From Zhengitettix transpicula (Eukaryota > Arthropoda > Insecta > Orthoptera > Tetrigidae): a stretch of DNA of 64,000 nt. The notes below the pieces were generated by a model. It worked only from the letters and a program-made list of their open reading frames with translations, searched no databases and was not told where the DNA came from. This document shows positions 60,166 through 64,000 of this stretch, one piece after another. The first letter of the stretch is position 1; each line of letters begins with the position of its first letter. The position numbers and the translations under genes were made by a program. The stretch spans positions 88,725,129-88,789,128 of the forward strand of contig CM073592.1 in NCBI GenBank assembly GCA_037074705.1, read 5' to 3'.

Positions 60166-61162
60166 TGCAATACCAATTAAACAGGCTATTAATGGTTTTT
60201 AATATAATTTTATTATTGGCGGAAAGAGTGCTTAAAGACAACCATCGCAGCGGGTCTTTCTTTGTTAACAATTGGAGACTGGAGACAGCGCGCCTAAAGG
60301 AACGCAGTCGACGGCAAGACGCGAAAGGAAATGTCTGCGCCGAGATACAAGACAGAACAGTTCACAGAAAGTAATGACACAGTAAAGTTCGCTAACCTAA
60401 AAGCATGAATAGTGTTATCCAGGAGGTCCAACGGTGAGATATGATAATTTATATAAAACGCGAGTAAGCAGTTTGGCGGAGAGACACATAAAATCGGAAT
60501 TTGGAAGCAGAAGTTTTGCTTCACAAATTGAACTAATTGACGCATCGAGAGACTTGAAGGAAATCTACGTCCGGCAACCGGCTGAGTGTGGGCTGATCCA
60601 GATTCCCGGATAGCAGAGACACGAGCGCAACGACTGCGTGTATTCAAACTCTAAAGTGTAGAATCAGTGAGTAATGAATGGCCTGTTTTAGTGTGTGTTA
60701 AATTCAAGAAAGAAGAATCCAAACTGGTACCAGTAGCACTATTGTGAGTAAAAAACAATTATTAATGACTGTAAACGATAATTAAAGGGTAAAGTCAGAT
60801 TTCGTTGGCGGTTTTTTTCATTTCATTCGTTTTATTTTACTTTTGTATTTAATAATGTATTGCGTTAACTTCAATGAGTTTGGTTTGTTAATATTTTAGC
60901 TCATTGTATTTGTTCTTCCTATCAAACCCAGCGGTGACCCTGACATAATGAGAAATTCAACGTAATTAATTGTAAAATTATAAATTATATTTTCATAGAA
61001 GGCTACGAATTGTTAAAATAAAATTGAAATATTTGTTTGTTAAATTGACGGAATTCTGTGTGTCAAGCAGGGCATATAATGTGTAATTATTAACAATAAA
61101 TTTGAAAAACAAATTTTATTTGTTTATTATTCCTATTAATTAAGACCCTATTAATAATTACA
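60166..61162 (+). mobile_element. Gypsy-like 5' LTR with adjoining primer-binding-like site
   Basis: Starts TGCAATACCAATTAAACAGG and ends ACCCTATTAATAATTACA at 61162. Block 1 (TGTAAACGATAATTAAAGGG, then AAAGTCAGATTTCG) is at 60770-60807, block 2 (ATCAAACCCAGCGGTGACCC) at 60920-60947, CTGGTACCAG at about 60725. ATAT precedes it. A primer-binding-like site and about 80 bases of leader follow, so this was the 5' LTR of a longer element. No gag or pol remains before the next element at 61269. Confidence 0.78.
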
Positions 61163-61166
61163 TATT

Positions 61167-61186
61167 TGGCGTCTTAAACGTGTGCC
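61167..61186 (+). other. Primer-binding-like site after 5' LTR
   Basis: TGGCGTCTTAAACGTGTGCC lies four bases after the LTR end TTACA. It shares TGGCG, C, AACGTG and GC with the tRNA-Lys site TGGCGCCCAACGTGGGGC. The following ATTCTTCAAATTTTAATTAA resembles ATTCTTCAAAACTTTAATTA after the site in LTR A (minus strand). Confidence 0.55.
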
Positions 61187-61268
61187 TAACTATTCTTCAA
61201 ATTTTAATTAATTTATTTTTGTTTAAGAATTTATTTTAATTAAAGATTTTGTTTATATATATATACAT

Positions 61269-61601
61269 TGTAGCGTGCGTCCTCTTCCTTCCGTTTGTCA
61301 ACTAAATTTCTAATAACGGCGCCAGGTATTCTTTTTTTGAATGAAATTACCAAAACAGTTTTTTTATAATCCATTTTATTTCTCGAGCCATGAAACATTC
61401 AACATCTGCAGGGCGTGGTTATTTATAACAGTTTTTCTATTTCACCACTGGACCTCCGTCCCCTGAAGAGTCCTATATGTAACTGCCATGTCACGTCTCT
61501 GCGCGCGTTTTACAACAACAGTAATCTAACAATATGATGTCGCTCGGCAAACGGACACCGACAAAGACAATAAATCGACAATGCAACATAATAGTGTTAC
61601 A
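61269..61601 (+). repeat. Short LTR-like element
   Basis: TGTAGCGTGCG...GTGTTACA, 333 bases, with ACAT on the left, ATAT on the right, and (TA)n beyond both. AACGGCGCCAGG lies near the start. It is unrelated in sequence to the 1 kb LTRs but uses the same kind of site. Confidence 0.5.
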
Positions 61602-62787
61602 ATATATATATGACAGATATAAAAGGAAGAAAAACATAAAAAAAGTTATATTCAACACTTATTAGGTGAAGTCATTATTAAAATGATAAAATAATTTACA
61701 CCGGGAAAACTTACATTCATTAAACTTCAATTTCCACTTAAAATACTCGCACGGCATTGATTTGTTGAATTTACCTTAAACTAATGATTCTTGCAAGCAT
61801 AATTCCGTAAAGAACACTATTTTAATTTATAGATGCGCGTACTCTATTGATTTCATACAGTTATAAAGATGAGAAAATAAGCACCATTTTTTATGATACT
61901 GAATGTGATTCTGCCATAGAGATTGCCCAAATCAACGAAAGAAATAAAGTACGAATTGTGAAAGCTCAACTTCGGTACACCATTCGTCCGTGAAAATATC
62001 CGTAAAAGTAATTTTTAACAAACGCAAAATCAGACATGAAAAGAAGTCACGAAGTTCCTCAGAATGGAGAATAAATTATTCTAAACCACGAAGTAAATTT
62101 CTGTGCTGCAATTTGTCTACTTGTTTCTGGTTTGTGTGACTACATTCTGATGTCTGAAAATTAATATCGCTATTTACGGAAAGTTATCTGGAAACTTCGT
62201 ATTATTTGTATTTGGCATTAATGAAAATCTGTCAGTAACGAACATATTGATTTACAACTACTAGTGTTTCGCTGTACTTCGCTTATACGTGGAACCCTTT
62301 TATGTTGCGGTAGTTTATAACATGCGGGGCTCTGATTGCGCGCAAACAATCGTTTTTATCTGGAGGTCTGTCCCCAGAGCGTACCTGCACACAGTGTAGC
62401 GTGCTTCTGTGACGTGTTTTATCGGGCTTTTCAATAGCTGTCAATAGCAGCGGTGGCTGTGGTACCTGCGTGACAGTAATTAGGAAGGCGAAATACGACG
62501 TGTTCTTCCCCCCAAAAATAACAGTTAAAATTGTAATTTATATATGATATTTAGCAATAGTTTGTAATATTATTATTGAGAATTAACATTAGAAAACTTA
62601 GTCTTAATAATTTATATATTAGAAAAATATAATTAAATTATGAGTAGCTTGATTTATCAATCTCATAGACGAAAGATTGCACGAAACATAATAAATGCTT
62701 TCAAGGCTATGAAGTAGTAATTGGTTGAGCACAGCTGTACTAAATACTTATTAGGTACAAAGCATTCTTATATATTACTTCTTCTAT
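61602..62787. other. Non-coding DNA, nothing firmly recognised
   Basis: CACCGGGAAAACTTAC near 61690 recalls the sequence after the Penelope-like motifs, but no hairpin precedes it. A GC-richer patch at 62280-62510 has no repeat match. Confidence 0.4.
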
Positions 62788-62794
62788 TAAGAAA

Positions 62795-63298
62795 ATGGTG
62801 GCAGAAAAACGTAGAGCCTGTGCTAAATGGCTAAGAACCAGAAATCCTCGACACAAGACTATACTAAACAATTTAAACCACCGGCTCCACAATTCAATTC
62901 AAGAGAACAGAAATGCAACATGCAGTTACTATATTTGTTCACTATCACCAGTAGATCACACCATCTGGAAAGCTACTAAAAAATTGACAAGCCCTATTAT
63001 CCAAATACCACCTCTAAGAAAACCCGACGGAAACTGGGCGAGATCAAATGAAGAAAAAGCCAACACTTTTGCGGAACATCTTGCTCAAGTATTCACCCCA
63101 TTTACATCTAATATCTTCAATACAGAAATTGAGGAACATCTCAATGCACCGGAACAATTGTCACCACCGCTGAAATCAATTTCACCTGCTGAAGTATATA
63201 GAGCGATAAAATTAACTAGTTCATCCAAAGATCCAGGTTATGACCTAATAGTAGGAAACATACTAAAACACCTTTCTAAAAAGCGGTGGTATTTATAA
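62795..63298 (+). pseudogene. LINE ORF2 linker and RT fingers, frameshifted
   Basis: 167 codons. Residues 1-50 are the basic linker (VAEKRRACAKWLRTRNPRHK). Later come NWARSNEEKANTFAEHLAQV and FTPFTSN, which precede the RT domain in Jockey elements, and then the RT entry TSSSKDPGYDLI. The frame breaks at KKRWYL followed by a stop. Comparison with the downstream frame shows that one base is missing near 63285-63290. After that point the RT continues uninterrupted in the next frame. The frame probably began upstream in the lost endonuclease, so the Met used as start is internal. Confidence 0.88.
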
Positions 63299-63366
63299 CA
63301 ACAATATATAACCGCATTCTTGCTATCTCACACTTCCCTACTCAATGGAAGTTTGCAAAAATAATT

Positions 63367-64000
63367 ATGATACCTAAACCTGGCAAACATCCACATGAAG
63401 TCACATCCTACCGACCGATAATCCTTCCACCGCTGCTATCAAAAATATTCGAACGCCTCCTACTACACAGAATCAAAGAAGCAATATCTCCACAGGAAAC
63501 AATTCCTCATCACCAGTTTGGCTTCCGTGAAGGGCATTCAACCATCCAGAAATGCCATGGAATAGGCAACCACATCAGGGAAGCCATCGAGGAGAAGAAA
63601 GTGTGTGTGGGGGTATTCCTAGATATCCAGCAGGTCTTCGACAAGATATGGCACAAAGGTCTTCTATATAAGATAAAAAAACGGCTTCCACACCGAGTTT
63701 TTCTACTCATAAAATCATACCTGTCGCAAAGATGCTTCCAGGTCCAATTCGAGGGACAATACTCAGCATGTCAAGACATCAACTCCGGCATTCCGCAGGG
63801 AAGTGTTCTTGGTCCCTTTCTGTACCTACTATATCCAGCAGACATCCCCACCACGGACAACACCCTAATCGCCACCTTCGCAGATGACACCGCAATAATG
63901 TCAACAGATATTGATGCGGACCAAGCAACTGAGAATCTCCAGATAAATCTCAACCTTTTAGAAAACTGGCTCAACCAATGGCGCACCAAAGTAAATTGCA
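63367..64000 (+). CDS. Jockey-type reverse transcriptase, partial, open to the window end
   Basis: This frame is open from before 63295 to base 64000 with no stop. From the Met at 63367 that gives 211 residues, with RT motifs in order: MIPKPGKHPHEVTSYRPI (motif 2); SKIFERLLLHRI; HQFGFREGHST; FLDIQQVFDKIW, with the motif A aspartate; NSGIPQGSVLGPFLYLLY (motif B); and FADD at 63877-63888, the motif C catalytic pair; then the thumb (LENWLNQWRTK). All catalytic aspartates are present. In life it copies LINE RNA into DNA at a nicked target. Because of the upstream frameshift and lost endonuclease this copy is unlikely to be autonomous, but it is the youngest-looking coding sequence in the window. 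Confidence 0.9.
   Translation, partial: MIPKPGKHPHEVTSYRPIILPPLLSKIFERLLLHRIKEAISPQETIPHHQFGFREGHSTIQKCHGIGNHIREAIEEKKVCVGVFLDIQQVFDKIWHKGLLYKIKKRLPHRVFLLIKSYLSQRCFQVQFEGQYSACQDINSGIPQGSVLGPFLYLLYPADIPTTDNTLIATFADDTAIMSTDIDADQATENLQINLNLLENWLNQWRTKVNC

Larger units (their letters stand above)
62788..64000 (+). mobile_element. Jockey-type LINE, 5' truncated, runs off the window
   Basis: The similarity to Jockey ORF2 starts abruptly in the linker between the endonuclease and reverse transcriptase and continues to the window edge. No endonuclease is seen in the preceding 1 kb, which fits 5' truncation during target-primed reverse transcription. It belongs to the same clade as the wreck at 3290-4440. 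Confidence 0.9.

Overview
The window looks like AT-rich intergenic or intronic DNA from an animal genome, most likely an insect. The evidence is two mariner copies, one Tc1 copy, Jockey-type LINEs, gypsy-like LTRs with ATAT target sites, a tRNA-derived SINE, and many long (TA)n and (CA)n runs. No intact host gene, tRNA gene, rRNA gene or operon could be supported. One repeat family (family B) carries a core resembling a motif I associate with polyneopteran insects (locusts, cockroaches, stick insects). That placement is a weak inference from memory.

Layout: 0-8 kb holds a family A repeat, a decayed Jockey LINE, a family A fragment and mariner copy 1. 8-17 kb holds unique AT-rich DNA, an LTR in a (TA)n tract, a SINE, a minisatellite, a family C repeat and a LINE 3' end. 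17-24 kb holds family B copies and a broken Tc1 transposon. 24-31 kb holds a foldback element, mariner copy 2, a ribozyme-like motif and a family A copy. 32-36 kb holds two family A copies and a GC-rich island. 37-39.5 kb holds two LTRs side by side. 40-48 kb holds a GC-rich island, a tandem pair of family B copies, a second family C copy, a worn LTR, and a family A copy with a near-perfect foldback inserted in it. 50-55.4 kb holds LTRs separated by unique DNA. 56-61.6 kb holds two foldback elements and an LTR followed by a primer-binding-like site. From 62.79 kb to the end lies the best-preserved coding sequence, a Jockey-type reverse transcriptase with one frameshift that runs off the window edge.

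The most interesting structure is the LTR family. Seven diverged copies of about 0.8-1.36 kb run TG...CA or nearly so and sit in ATAT or (TA)n sites. They share two short blocks with conserved spacing. Four copies carry a sequence resembling a tRNA-Lys primer-binding site next to an LTR end. In three of these, a second LTR-like tail follows the site before the target duplication. The second theme is a set of foldbacks and single motifs built on CTGAAGA...CGAAACG, reminiscent of the hammerhead-like hairpins of Penelope-like elements.

Nothing here forms a working pathway. The genes are relics of selfish elements, all broken except for the open stretch of reverse transcriptase at the right edge. 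All family names (A, B, C) are labels made for this annotation.
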